DNA from: Alloprevotella rava
GTDB taxonomy: Bacteria; Bacteroidota; Bacteroidia; Bacteroidales; Bacteroidaceae
DNA: 64,000 nt
Direction: 5' to 3'
NCBI RefSeq assembly: GCF_014195585.1
Contig: NZ_JACICA010000001.1
Span: forward strand, 434,001-498,000
Each line of letters begins with the position of its first letter. Position 1 is the first letter of the stretch. This document shows positions 49,992 to 59,290 of this stretch, one piece after another. The notes below the pieces were generated by a model. That model was given only the letters and a program-made list of their open reading frames with translations. It searched no databases and was not told where the DNA came from. The position numbers and the translations under genes are program-made.

Positions 49992-51123
49992 GATTGAAAA
50001 CAGGATTGGCATACATTTCCAGTATGCGTTCACGCAGAAAAGCTTCATCCTTGTTCGGGATAATTATCTTGGCCAACTGGCCTGACAAATATTTCTCAAA
50101 ATGATTTTTTTCGTCTGCTGAGTAATGACTGGCATGATCAGCATTTCCATGAAGCAGATCGGCAGCAACATAATTACCAGGGAATAAACGATAGTTGCGA
50201 TAGATTTCTCGGTCCATACGCTGAGCTATTTCTCCAAAGAATTCTCCCTTAGGAGCATCTTCCAGTTCGTCTAACCAATCATTGATAGGCGTACCCATAG
50301 CAAAATGTACGTGTCCCTTAAAGCCAAAGATTCCTGTTTGCATATTTAGCAAATCATCCTGCTTACTCTTTTTGAAATCTGCGTTGTCTCGTTTCAGTTG
50401 GAATTCCTGTGCTTTGAGATAGTCGCAAGGGTCATATTCGTAAGAAAGACTCATTGGCACAATATTCATTTCTTTCAGATTACCCAACGGAGTTCCTGTT
50501 CCACCCATGGCTACCATTTTTAAGACGGCTTCAGCTGTTTTATCGTTACTATCCTTCGCGCGCCCTTCGCGTTGTGCAATCCAAATAGGGTTCTGCTTCT
50601 CGCGAATGACGAAGTGCATATAGCTACTCATTTTCTTACTTGCTGCAAGCATTTCACGAAGACCGAGACTCCGCTGAACGATAAACGCTTTGTTAAGACG
50701 TACAAAATGCTTAATCCAAGGGTAAATAAGGAGATTATCACCAATCGCTATTTCTTGCGTTGTAGAGAAACCATTCTTTATAAGCAACATAGCCAAAAGC
50801 GCAGGGTCTAAAACAATATCTCGATGGTTAGAAATGAACGTGTAAGCTTTGCGCTTATTCTCTATTTTCTCACAGTTGAGGTCGTAGCCCAAACTTACTT
50901 TGCTCATCAACTTATCTATGTACGTATAGATAAATTTCTCTTGAAAATCGATCACTTCTTTACACGAATAGATCCCAGCTTTGAGCTGTTCAAATGCCAT
51001 TTCGGGAAAGAGTTGCTGCAGGATGCCGCAGAACTGTTCGTCAGCGAGCAGCGCATCGAACGTAGCTTTCAAATCTTTCGCTTCATAGCAGCGAATATCG
51101 TCATATTCTGCAGGTGTTTCCAT
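49975..51123 (-). CDS. 1-acylglycerol-3-phosphate acyltransferase family protein
   Basis: 382 residues, PlsC-type acyltransferase. The catalytic NHRDIVLD (H-x4-D) motif is at about residues 95-102 and IAQREGRAKDSND (the EGR glycerol-phosphate-binding motif) at about 185. There is no strong transmembrane helix. It probably transfers an acyl chain to a lipid or lysophospholipid; the acceptor may be an ornithine or glycine lipid precursor, which is a guess. No partner gene is adjacent. Confidence 0.82.
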   Translation of the reverse strand: METPAEYDDIRCYEAKDLKATFDALLADEQFCGILQQLFPEMAFEQLKAGIYSCKEVIDFQEKFIYTYIDKLMSKVSLGYDLNCEKIENKRKAYTFISNHRDIVLDPALLAMLLIKNGFSTTQEIAIGDNLLIYPWIKHFVRLNKAFIVQRSLGLREMLAASKKMSSYMHFVIREKQNPIWIAQREGRAKDSNDKTAEAVLKMVAMGGTGTPLGNLKEMNIVPMSLSYEYDPCDYLKAQEFQLKRDNADFKKSKQDDLLNMQTGIFGFKGHVHFAMGTPINDWLDELEDAPKGEFFGEIAQRMDREIYRNYRLFPGNYVAADLLHGNADHASHYSADEKNHFEKYLSGQLAKIIIPNKDEAFLRERILEMYANPVFNHESVL

Positions 51124-51202
51124 ATTGTTTCGGTTTTAAAAAAGACAGCTCCACGCCAACAGGCCTTTAAGAGTTGTTGGTATGGAGCCGATATGTTGAA
51201 AA

Positions 51203-52189
51203 TTAGAATTTACCTTTGATAATCTCGGAAAGGACATCTCCAGGCTTACGCCCTGCAGCGCGTATCTGCTGCGGGATAAAACTGGTGACGGTCATACCAG
51301 GAGTTGTATTTATCTCAAGCATATTGATTTGCTCATTGCCTGCTTCGCCCGACAGAATATAGTCGATACGGATGATGCCGTAGCAACCGAGAATTTTATA
51401 GATGCGCTTCGTCATTTCACTTACGCGCTTCGCAGTTTCATCGGCGATGCGGGCTGGCGTGATTTCACTAACCTTGCCGTTATACTTCGCGTCGTAGTCG
51501 AAGAACTCTTGGCTAGTCACTACCTCTGTGATGGGGAAAGTTACGATCTCATCGCCTTGTTTGTACGCACCACAAGTGATTTCAGTGCCCACCATGATTT
51601 TCTCTATCAACACCTCATCGCTTTCGTTCATTGCTTTCTCAATGGCTGGTATGAGGGCTTCAGCAGTCTTTACCTTTGTTACGCCGAAGCTGCTACCGCC
51701 TGCATTGGGCTTTACAAAGCACGGCAGCCCTAAACGACTTACGACTTCCGTCTCCACAGGCATTGTGTCGCCTTTGCGCACCATGATGCTGTCAGAAATG
51801 TGCAGTTCGGGGAAGGAACGAAGAAAGTTGTTCAGGGCAAACTTATTGAAAGTAATTGCCTCGACAAGTACACCACTCGTGGAATAAGGCATTCCTATCA
51901 GATCGAAATAGCCTTGAAGGATACCATCTTCACCTGGCGTTCCGTGAATCGTTATGTATGCAAAGTCAAACTTATGCTGCCCGTCACTGGCCGTAAAGGA
52001 GAAATCGCTGCGATTGATAGGACAAAGCTCACTACCATAATGTGCTGTCCAACTGTTCTCTTCTATGTCAACAACGTAGCTATCATATTTCTCGTTGTCC
52101 ATGAAAGAGAGAATTCCCTCTGCACTACGCAGAGAGACATCATGCTCAGAGGAATAACCTCCGGCTACAATTGCAATAACTTTTTTCAT
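51203..52189 (-). CDS. ddl: D-alanine--D-alanine ligase
   Basis: 328 residues, ATP-grasp fold. Motifs: IVAGGYSSEHDVSLRSAEG, HGTPGEDGILQGYFDLIGMPYS, FVKPNAGGSSFGVTKV and MLEINTTPGMTVTSFIPQQ. It makes D-Ala-D-Ala for MurF. The Tyr in PYSTSG is the usual Ddl residue for D-Ala acceptance. It is 15 nt after rluD on the minus strand, in the familiar order PASTA-rluD-ddl. Confidence 0.95.
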   Translation of the reverse strand: MKKVIAIVAGGYSSEHDVSLRSAEGILSFMDNEKYDSYVVDIEENSWTAHYGSELCPINRSDFSFTASDGQHKFDFAYITIHGTPGEDGILQGYFDLIGMPYSTSGVLVEAITFNKFALNNFLRSFPELHISDSIMVRKGDTMPVETEVVSRLGLPCFVKPNAGGSSFGVTKVKTAEALIPAIEKAMNESDEVLIEKIMVGTEITCGAYKQGDEIVTFPITEVVTSQEFFDYDAKYNGKVSEITPARIADETAKRVSEMTKRIYKILGCYGIIRIDYILSGEAGNEQINMLEINTTPGMTVTSFIPQQIRAAGRKPGDVLSEIIKGKF

Positions 52190-52204
52190 TGCTATCTTGT
52201 ATGT

Positions 52205-53308
52205 TTACTTAATTCCATTAAAATATGTTCGCCAACGCTCGAGGAGCTGGGCCATATCGCAAGGTATTTCGGACGTAAAATCGAGTTCTTTCCCTGTTGT
52301 GGGATGCTTAAAACCGAGTGTGCGAGCGTGGAGAGCTTGACGCGGGCAGATTTCAAAGCAGTTGCGGATAAAGCTATTATAGCTGCTTGATTGTGTGCCA
52401 CGTAAAACTTTGTCCCCTCCATAGCGTTCGTCGCAGAAGAGCGGATGTCCTAGATGTTTCATGTGGGCTCGGATCTGATGGGTTCGTCCTGTTTCAAGAA
52501 TACATTCTACAAGCGTGATGTAGCCAAAGCGCTCCAATACGCGATAATGAGTAACGGCGTGCTTACCTATTTCCGAATCAGGAGGGAATACTGCCATCTG
52601 CAATCGGTCCTTTGGATTTCGGGCGATATTACCAACAATTGTTCCTTCCTCCTCCTGGAAATTTCCCCACACAAGGGCATTATAGCGACGCCGCGTTGTT
52701 TTGTTGAAGAATTGCAAGCCCAGTTTGGTCTTGGCATCGGGTGTTTTGGCTACAACAAGAAGTCCGCTAGTATCTTTATCAATTCGATGGACGAGCCCCA
52801 CTCCTGGATCATTGGGGTCATAGTTGGTGTCGTCGCGCAGATGCCAGGCAATGGCATTCACAAGTGTTCCGGTGTAGTTTCCCCACCCTGGATGAACCAC
52901 GAGGCCTGCGGGTTTATTGACCACCATCAGTTCGCTGTCTTCATAAATAATATCAAGCGGAATATCCTCGGGCTCTATTTTGTTTTCATAGCGAGGATGG
53001 TCAAGAAGTAGCGTAACAACATCGAAGGGTTTTACGCGATAATTGCTTTTTACAGGCTTTTGGTTGACGTGAATAAAGCCTGCTTTGGCTGCCAACTGAA
53101 TACGATTACGAGACGTATCGGGCAGATGAATCATTAGGAACTTATCCACACGCAAAAGTTGCTGACCTTTATCGGCCACCACGCGGAAATGCTCGTAGAG
53201 GCCTCCGCCCATCGAGTCGTCTTCTGACTCGTCAAGAAGTTCTTTATTATCTTCTTCCGGCATATTTGGAAGAAGAGTGTCCTCTGTTTCTGCTGAAAAC
53301 TCCGTCAT
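52205..53308 (-). CDS. rluD: RluA family 23S rRNA pseudouridine synthase (RluD-like)
   Basis: 367 residues. An acidic N-terminal extension (about 1-35), an S4 RNA-binding domain (LLRVDKFLMIHLPDTSRNRIQLAAKAGF) and the catalytic domain with GLVHRIDKDTSGLLVVAKT (catalytic Asp) at about residue 167. GRTHQIRAHMKHLGHPLFCDERYGG is the second signature. It modifies uridines of 23S rRNA. The start overlaps the PASTA gene stop (ATGA). Confidence 0.93.
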   Translation of the reverse strand: MTEFSAETEDTLLPNMPEEDNKELLDESEDDSMGGGLYEHFRVVADKGQQLLRVDKFLMIHLPDTSRNRIQLAAKAGFIHVNQKPVKSNYRVKPFDVVTLLLDHPRYENKIEPEDIPLDIIYEDSELMVVNKPAGLVVHPGWGNYTGTLVNAIAWHLRDDTNYDPNDPGVGLVHRIDKDTSGLLVVAKTPDAKTKLGLQFFNKTTRRRYNALVWGNFQEEEGTIVGNIARNPKDRLQMAVFPPDSEIGKHAVTHYRVLERFGYITLVECILETGRTHQIRAHMKHLGHPLFCDERYGGDKVLRGTQSSSYNSFIRNCFEICPRQALHARTLGFKHPTTGKELDFTSEIPCDMAQLLERWRTYFNGIK

Positions 53309-53985
53309 TCGGAAATATGGATTGAATCGTAATCGTTGTTTTCATAGAGCGAACGCATAGCGTCGAGTTCGGCTTCGCTCGGTCCGTTGATGACATAGTC
53401 AAGACTGTCGTTACCATTATACTCGTCTTGGGAATTTCCATCACCCACAACAAGCGTAAGGGGTACGTCAACCGACACTCTCTGCCCTTTCACAACATTT
53501 CGACCATTCACCTCAATGCCGTAAACCCAATCCTTATCGCCTGTAACATACTTCGGAGCTGTCAACTTGAAGCCCATAACTTGCAACTTGGCCTCGGCTT
53601 CACGAAGAGAACAGTTGTCGGCAATATCGGGAATAGCAACAGCACGTGCTGAAGCCGCATTGATAGTAAATTCTATGACACGCCCTGCTTTAACTTTCAC
53701 ACCAGGACGGATGGATTGATCTAGGACCGAATTAGGAGGCAGTGTGCGAACATAGCCCGTATCACGAACTTCTGCCTTGAGTCCCATGTCGTTGAGTTCT
53801 GCTACAGCCACTTCGTAACTCTTACCGCGCAGGTCGGGGACTGTTACTTCTTGTCCGTGGCGTGTATAAACTCCAAGGAAGGAGGAAACGCCTACTATCA
53901 GCAGCACCGTGAGCAGTATCATAGCTAGTATATTGCCTACAATGCTCTTGCTGCAAACTTTCTTGAAAAACTCCTTAACCGTCAT
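53305..53985 (-). CDS. PASTA-domain membrane protein
   Basis: 226 residues. Short cytoplasmic N-terminus, one transmembrane helix (IVGNILAMILLTVLLIVGVSSF, about residues 14-36), then two clear PASTA domains (VTVPDLRGKSYEVAVAELND and AIPDIADNCSLREAEAKLQV) and a partial third. It ends in an acidic tail. PASTA domains bind peptidoglycan fragments; there is no kinase domain. ATG 53985 is preferred because the promoter box TACCTTTG (54040-54033) lies inside the longer open frame. Confidence 0.88.
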   Translation of the reverse strand: MTVKEFFKKVCSKSIVGNILAMILLTVLLIVGVSSFLGVYTRHGQEVTVPDLRGKSYEVAVAELNDMGLKAEVRDTGYVRTLPPNSVLDQSIRPGVKVKAGRVIEFTINAASARAVAIPDIADNCSLREAEAKLQVMGFKLTAPKYVTGDKDWVYGIEVNGRNVVKGQRVSVDVPLTLVVGDGNSQDEYNGNDSLDYVINGPSEAELDAMRSLYENNDYDSIHISE

Positions 53986-54032
53986 GGGTGATGTTATCTT
54001 TGACTTATGGGGTATAACCTCGTATTCTCTTG

Positions 54033-54040
54033 CAAAGGTA
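54033..54040 (-). promoter_or_regulatory. -7 promoter box (TACCTTTG) for PASTA-rluD-ddl
   Basis: CAAAGGTA on plus reads TACCTTTG on minus, followed by CAAG. It directly follows the rpmH terminator, the same compact layout as at pta/efp. Confidence 0.7.
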
Positions 54041-54045
54041 CTATA

Positions 54046-54076
54046 AAAAAACGAGAGAAGCATTTGCCTCTCTCGT
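54046..54076 (-). terminator. Terminator of rpmH
   Basis: ACGAGAGA (54051-54058) pairs with TCTCTCGT (54069-54076). On the minus strand TTTTTTTATAG follows. It lies 25 nt after the rpmH stop. Confidence 0.85.
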
Positions 54077-54101
54077 AAATCTCAAAGTCTCAAAAAGAGA
54101 A

Positions 54102-54260
54102 TTACTTCTTACCATGAACTTCGTCAGAAACAGTGAGCTTCTTGCGGCCATGACGGCGACGTGAAGCGAGCACGCGACGACCGTTAGCGGTCTGCATACG
54201 ATGACGGAAACCATGCTTGTTGTTTCTCTTTCTGTTGTGGGGCTGGAATGTACGTTTCAT
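54102..54260 (-). CDS. rpmH: 50S ribosomal protein L34
   Basis: 52 residues, a very short gene. The translation begins [19 protein letters not shown], followed by [20 protein letters not shown] and [13 protein letters not shown], which is unmistakably L34 (consensus MKRTyQPs-R-R-hGFR-RM-T-nGR-vl-rRR-kGR). It has its own promoter box TAACTTTG at 54336-54329 and its own terminator. The C-terminus is slightly longer than in E. coli (46 residues). Confidence 0.97.
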   Translation of the reverse strand: MKRTFQPHNRKRNNKHGFRHRMQTANGRRVLASRRRHGRKKLTVSDEVHGKK

Positions 54261-54328
54261 TTTTATTTTGTCTTTTTTATTTTTTGTTTCGTTCTTTTCA
54301 GCTGACGCAGTCTATGCGTTTCGGGGTG

Positions 54329-54336
54329 CAAAGTTA
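54329..54336 (-). promoter_or_regulatory. -7 promoter box (TAACTTTG) for rpmH
   Basis: CAAAGTTA on plus reads TAACTTTG on minus, followed by CACC. It gives a leader of about 60 nt. Confidence 0.65.
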
Positions 54337-54375
54337 AGAAGAATATTCGAACTCTCAAAGAGTTAGCCTGCAAAA

Positions 54376-55464
54376 TTATTTTGCATAACGCTTCACTTGC
54401 TCTTCAATAAGTGCTGTATCGTCGAAATAATTTATTTTCATTGCACGTTTTACCTCCGAAAGCGTTGCTGCTGCGGCTTCGCGAGCGTGTTCTGTTCCCT
54501 TGCGCAACATCTCGTAGACGGCCGGGATGTCTTTCTCAAATTCAGCACGACGCAAACGCATAGGTTCTAGTTCGGCTTGCAAGATATTGTTAAGGAACTT
54601 TTTCACCTTTACGTCGCCCAATCCTCCCCGTTGGTAATGCTCTTTCACTTCGTCAAGATTCTTATAGTCTGCCCAGAATTCCTCAAAATGTTCGGGGCGG
54701 CAGAAAGCATCAAGATAAGTAAAAACTGTGTTGCCTTCAATATGTCCTGGATCTTCCACGCGCAAATGTTCGGGATCAGTGTACATCGACATAATTTTTT
54801 TCTTCATGTCCTTAGGATCTTCGCTCAAATAGATACAATTTCCTAAACTCTTTGACATTTTGGCCTTGCCATCTGTTCCTGGCAGACGCAAACAGGCTGC
54901 ATTTGTTGGCAGGATTATCTGCGGCTCTACAAGGGTGTCGCCATAGATATGATTGAAGCGGCGCACAATCTCTGTGGCTTGTTCAAGCATTGGCTTCTGG
55001 TCTTCCCCGACGGGTACATGTGTAGCCTTGAATGCCGTTATATCTGCAGCTTGAGAAATGGGATAAGTGAAAAATCCAACGGGTATACTTGAATCAAAGC
55101 CGCGCATAGAGATTTCAGTCTTCACAGTTGGATTGCGCTGCAAACGACTCACGGAAACGAGATCCATATAATAGAAGGACAGCTCAGTGAGTTCTGGAAT
55201 CTGACTCTGAATAAAAATCGTAACTTTATTAGGGTCTAAGCCAACGCTCAAATAGTCCAAGGCTACCTCTATCACGTTTTGGCGAACCTTTTCTGGATTC
55301 TCCATATTATCGGTCAACGCCTGAGCATCAGCGATAAACACATAGAAATCCTTATAATCATCAGTATTCTGAATCTCCACGCGACGGCGAAGAGATCCTA
55401 CATAGTGTCCAATATGAAGGCGACCTGTTGGGCGGTCGCCAGTAAGATAAATTTTGTCTGACAT
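54376..55464 (-). CDS. trpS: Tryptophanyl-tRNA synthetase
   Basis: 362 residues from ATG 55464 ([25 protein letters not shown]). Class I signatures: HIGH at about residue 18 and [15 protein letters not shown] at about 201. It charges tRNA-Trp. The open frame continues to 55599, but the promoter box TACTTTTG (55496-55489) lies inside that stretch, so 55464 is the start. Confidence 0.95.
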   Translation of the reverse strand: MSDKIYLTGDRPTGRLHIGHYVGSLRRRVEIQNTDDYKDFYVFIADAQALTDNMENPEKVRQNVIEVALDYLSVGLDPNKVTIFIQSQIPELTELSFYYMDLVSVSRLQRNPTVKTEISMRGFDSSIPVGFFTYPISQAADITAFKATHVPVGEDQKPMLEQATEIVRRFNHIYGDTLVEPQIILPTNAACLRLPGTDGKAKMSKSLGNCIYLSEDPKDMKKKIMSMYTDPEHLRVEDPGHIEGNTVFTYLDAFCRPEHFEEFWADYKNLDEVKEHYQRGGLGDVKVKKFLNNILQAELEPMRLRRAEFEKDIPAVYEMLRKGTEHAREAAAATLSEVKRAMKINYFDDTALIEEQVKRYAK

Positions 55465-55488
55465 ATCAAAATACGTATTTTGCGGTGA

Positions 55489-55496
55489 CAAAAGTA
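55489..55496 (-). promoter_or_regulatory. -7 promoter box (TACTTTTG) for trpS
   Basis: CAAAAGTA on plus reads TACTTTTG on minus. It predicts a leader of about 18 nt before ATG 55464. Confidence 0.6.
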
Positions 55497-55654
55497 CAAT
55501 ATTTTCGCCACAAGACAAACCTTTCCGTTCTTTGCAGACGGAACAGGGGGCGAATGATACCAGTTGGCCTCTTTCAAATTCTGTTACATTAGAAAGCATC
55601 TCTTTATAAAAAGAACGCTATAAATACAACTCGTAGTTTTCTGTCCATAAATAT

Positions 55655-55724
55655 CCTTATTGTATTTTAAATTACAATAAGGCTGTCAGCTGATAGAATA
55701 AGGCTGTCAGCTGACACAATAAGG
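55655..55724 (-). repeat. Dispersed 21-bp tandem repeat, copy C
   Basis: On the minus strand the units read CCTTATTG + TGTCAGCTGACA + G (55724-55704) and CCTTATTC + TATCAGCTGACA + G (55703-55683), followed by CCTTATTG (55682-55675) and an inverted CCTTATTG on the plus strand (55655-55662). Same family as copies A and B, opposite orientation. The rest of 55465-55811 contains the trpS promoter and nothing else recognisable. Confidence 0.85.
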
Positions 55725-55811
55725 AAATTTTTCTTCGTGTGTAGAGCTATGCTAAGTTATAGTCGAGGCAGATAAAAGGGGGAAGAGATGTGATAAGGAC
55801 AAAATGTTGTT

Positions 55812-57044
55812 CTATTTGCGCTTTCTTTCTTTCCTTTCTCGATACATCTCAATGAAGCGACGACGGCTGCGGCGAATGTTGAGGGTGTAGATGATACAAG
55901 TGGTGGTGAAGTAGAAAAAGGTTTGTATCCACAGCGCGTGCCATTCGGGTTTTACATCTCCCATTTCTGCACCTAAACTATTGATTTTGATATAGGCATT
56001 TACTCCAAAAGTGGAGGGGAAGAGGTAGGATACATATTTCCAAAATGTGGGAATGCTTACTCCTGGCCAACTGACACCAGAGAGGAATAGCAGTGGAACA
56101 GATGCAAAGACGATGAGCATGAAGCCTGTTTCGCGTTGGCGAATCAAGAACGTGACCGTCATAGCCATAAAAATGATGGCCAATAGGAAAGGAATGGCAA
56201 TGAGCCATAGGTCTAAGGGATTGCCTATCTGCGGTAGGCAGAAGATGCGCGGTACTACTTCGAGCACAAAAGCGATGTTCCAGAGATAGACCAGCAAATA
56301 GGCAAAGCCTTTGCCGAAGACAATGCGCAGCATACCATTGAAATGACTGTTGATGGGCTGCAATTCGCGGTAGCGGTTACTTTCGTTGTCTGTTCCGGCA
56401 GAGAGTCCAACGCCTAAAACGAGTGTTTGTTGCAGCACAAGGATGAGAACGGCAGGAATGAGGAATGCTGCGAAGCCCGTTTGAGGATTGTAGAGGTCTA
56501 CTTGCTCATAGCGTATGGGCATTTGCGTTACTTTGTCTTGTTCAACCGTTGTACTAGGTTTTCTTTGCACCTTTATGTCTGCATTCATGGCTAGCGACAC
56601 ATTGGTGTTGGCGAGAAGCAGTGCTTTATAGTAAAGAAGTCCGCTCATATCTGCATACACACCAACATGAGCTTGCTGCATGGTGTTGATGTTCCGTGTG
56701 AAGTCAGAGGGAATACGGACGATGCCGTAAACTTCACGATTCTTGATGAGCTGTTCTGCCTCGGCCATACTCGTGCAATGAGCCACAATGTGAACATCGG
56801 GTGTGGCATCTACATTGCGAATATACTGTCGCGATAAAGCCGTATTATCGTAGTCGACAACAGCAGTGGGAACTTCGCGGATCACTTCGTTATTATAGAT
56901 GAACGCGTAGAGCAGCGGGTATGCTAGGGGAACTAAGATAAAGAAGATAAGCACGCCTTTATCCTGGAATACTTTCTTCAATTCGGCTTTGAAGATATAA
57001 TTCCAATCATCTAAGGCTTGTCGTCCATTCTTCAGTATTGACAT
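55812..57044 (-). CDS. ABC-2 type transporter permease (second of pair)
   Basis: 410 residues. One N-terminal transmembrane helix (VLIFFILVPLAYPLLYAFIY), a large extracytoplasmic domain (about residues 55-190), then five helices, the topology of YhhJ/YbhR-type ABC-2 permeases. The tail is very basic (RRSRRRFIEMYRERKERKRK). It should form a channel dimer with the product of the next gene upstream (52 nt gap). No ATPase gene is in the operon. Confidence 0.85.
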   Translation of the reverse strand: MSILKNGRQALDDWNYIFKAELKKVFQDKGVLIFFILVPLAYPLLYAFIYNNEVIREVPTAVVDYDNTALSRQYIRNVDATPDVHIVAHCTSMAEAEQLIKNREVYGIVRIPSDFTRNINTMQQAHVGVYADMSGLLYYKALLLANTNVSLAMNADIKVQRKPSTTVEQDKVTQMPIRYEQVDLYNPQTGFAAFLIPAVLILVLQQTLVLGVGLSAGTDNESNRYRELQPINSHFNGMLRIVFGKGFAYLLVYLWNIAFVLEVVPRIFCLPQIGNPLDLWLIAIPFLLAIIFMAMTVTFLIRQRETGFMLIVFASVPLLFLSGVSWPGVSIPTFWKYVSYLFPSTFGVNAYIKINSLGAEMGDVKPEWHALWIQTFFYFTTTCIIYTLNIRRSRRRFIEMYRERKERKRK

Positions 57045-57096
57045 AATGATATAAGTTTTACAATTACCTGTAAAAGAGTAAATGTAGAGTCAGAGG

Positions 57097-58257
57097 TTAT
57101 GGTACATATTTCACAGTGAGGAGTTCACGCTTTAAAATGGGGGTTGTGATGATAGCTAGGAGAATGAAGCCGGCGAGGGCTACCAGGTATAGCCAAGCAT
57201 TTGTGAGGTTGTAGCCATCAAGCGCGCAGTTAACATACAGAATGAAATAGTGACGGAGTGGGAACAACCAGGATAGGCCTTGGAGTGCAGGGTGCATTGC
57301 CATGACAGGAAACGACATTCCGCAGATACTCAGCGAGAGAACTCCCCATAGAGAGGCAAAACTTAGTCCTAATCTTAGTGTGGGAAGTATAGTAATCATA
57401 AGAATGCCAAGCGCTTCGCAGCTAAGAATGAAGAGCGTCATGAGAATCAGCATATCGGTAATTCCTGAATTGCAGGGGAAGTGCATATATCCATAGAAGT
57501 AGAACACTATGGTCCACCCCACAAGGAGAAATAGGAGAGTATTGGGTAAGAGTTTTCCAATGAGAGCCACGTGCATATTGCCGCGTGCTTTTAGAATCCA
57601 ATCGTGTGCTGTGCCTTCTTTGATTTCTGTACCAATGCTATAAACAGTCATCATGAAGAGGAAAATACCTAGGATGCCAGGAACAATCGTATTACTCAAA
57701 TAGATGTTGTAGTTGAGCCAAGGGTTATTGATAGCATGAGAATCGACAACAATAGGTTGCAAGAAAGCAAGAGCCTGTTGTTCTGTAGCACCGCGTGCAT
57801 AAAGAACCGAACGCCCTGCTGAGGCAGAGGCCAATTCGGACATCATACGCATATCGCGCATAACGAGTGAGCCTGCTACGAGGTAAGCATAGTTTGTGTA
57901 GAACGAGATCGTAGGGATTTTCTGCGCATTGGCTTTTGCGGTTGTTCCTTTGGGGATATAGTAGAACGCATAAATATCTCCACGCTGCACAGCCCGTCGT
58001 GCACTACTCACGTCTGGGTAGTTTTGAATGATGGCTGTTTGCTGAAACGCATCAAGGTTGCGTGCAATCTTCCGCGTTGTGGTGGTGTTGTCCTGGTCTA
58101 CAAGTCCGATGGGAAGGTTTGTGGGAAGCCCCTGCCACATGATGGTTGTGAAGAAGACAACGCAGAGAAGGGGAGCAAAGATGATGGAAAACCAATAGAT
58201 GGGGTTATTCTTCATCCGATGGTATTCCCGTTTGGCTATTTTTGTGATCTCCTTCAT
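57097..58257 (-). CDS. ABC-2 type transporter permease (first of pair)
   Basis: 386 residues with the same topology as the following permease: N-terminal helix (PIYWFSIIFAPLLCVVFFTTIMW), an extracytoplasmic domain and five C-terminal helices. PTNLPIGLVDQDNTTTTRKIARNLDAF is typical of the YhhJ/YbhS group. It follows the HlyD gene by 10 nt. Substrate unknown (drug, lipid or cell-envelope compound). Confidence 0.85.
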   Translation of the reverse strand: MKEITKIAKREYHRMKNNPIYWFSIIFAPLLCVVFFTTIMWQGLPTNLPIGLVDQDNTTTTRKIARNLDAFQQTAIIQNYPDVSSARRAVQRGDIYAFYYIPKGTTAKANAQKIPTISFYTNYAYLVAGSLVMRDMRMMSELASASAGRSVLYARGATEQQALAFLQPIVVDSHAINNPWLNYNIYLSNTIVPGILGIFLFMMTVYSIGTEIKEGTAHDWILKARGNMHVALIGKLLPNTLLFLLVGWTIVFYFYGYMHFPCNSGITDMLILMTLFILSCEALGILMITILPTLRLGLSFASLWGVLSLSICGMSFPVMAMHPALQGLSWLFPLRHYFILYVNCALDGYNLTNAWLYLVALAGFILLAIITTPILKRELLTVKYVP

Positions 58258-58267
58258 GACAACATTG

Positions 58268-59254
58268 TTATTTTAAGAGTACGGACATACCAGGACGTAG
58301 GCCGTCAACTTTTTTTGTGGGGCGTACCTTTACTTCAAAGGTTTTCATATCAAATTGTCCAGTGGATTTTGTGGCTTTCCATGTGGCATAACTGCCCAAA
58401 TTTTTCATATAGAAAACTTTGGCTTCCACCTCTTTGTTCAAAGCAGGGATATTCACTTTGACCGTTTGATTCATGCGGAAAAGCTTCAAATTGTCCTCTC
58501 TCACATTGAAAGTCATCCACATATCGTTCATTAATGCAACATTCATAACGGGGGCACCCGTACCAACAAGTTCTCCTACAGAAGGAAAAATCTCGGTTAC
58601 TTCACCATCGGCCGACGCTAAGAGATATGTTTCTTTGATGTATGAACTCACTTCTTTAATGGCTCCGCGTGCTTGGTTGACAAGTGCACGTGCTGCTTCT
58701 TTGTCCTCTATGCGAGCACCGTTAACCGCCATATCATATTGCGACTTTGCCGCCTTTTCTGTGGCAATGGCTGCATCACGTTGTGCAGTGACTTCGTCCA
58801 GCTTCTGAGCAGGGAGCACTCCTTCGTCGGCTAAACGCTTAACGCGTGCCCAAGATTTTTCGGCAATCGTAACACCAACTTTGGCTTTTTGCCACATATC
58901 ATAGGCTCCTTGGATCTGCTCTTTGCGTGCTCCATTGTCCGCTTTCTGGCTCTGTGCTGCTGCGGCATTCTCCACGGCTTGAGCTTGCTCCAGTTTGGCC
59001 GTTACTTCAGGCGCTTCGAGAACAGCTAAAGTGTCGCCTGCGTGAACATACTGTCCCTCTGTAACATAGAACTTCTTGATTCGACCAGGCACTTTGCTAG
59101 ATACCCGATATTCTGTGACGTCGGCTTGTCCCTCAAGTGTTTCGTCTTCGTTGCGGAAGGCGTAGAGACTTGCCAATACCACTAAAATGATCACAGTAAG
59201 AAGAATGAGGATTGCGGGAATTAAATTGACTTTTCCTTTATTATTAGTAGCCAT
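58268..59254 (-). CDS. HlyD/EmrA-type periplasmic adaptor protein
   Basis: 328 residues. One N-terminal transmembrane helix (LIPAILILLTVIILVVLASLYAF), split lipoyl domain (VSSKVPGRIKKFYVTEGQYVHAGDTLAVLEAPEV and LLASADGEVTEIFPSVGELVGTG), and an alpha-helical hairpin (about residues 80-200) rich in Ala/Gln/Lys. It links the inner-membrane permeases to the TolC-like channel encoded upstream. Confidence 0.9.
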   Translation of the reverse strand: MATNNKGKVNLIPAILILLTVIILVVLASLYAFRNEDETLEGQADVTEYRVSSKVPGRIKKFYVTEGQYVHAGDTLAVLEAPEVTAKLEQAQAVENAAAAQSQKADNGARKEQIQGAYDMWQKAKVGVTIAEKSWARVKRLADEGVLPAQKLDEVTAQRDAAIATEKAAKSQYDMAVNGARIEDKEAARALVNQARGAIKEVSSYIKETYLLASADGEVTEIFPSVGELVGTGAPVMNVALMNDMWMTFNVREDNLKLFRMNQTVKVNIPALNKEVEAKVFYMKNLGSYATWKATKSTGQFDMKTFEVKVRPTKKVDGLRPGMSVLLK

Positions 59255-59290
59255 ATTTATTGATGAAATTACAGATGAATGAACGATTGT

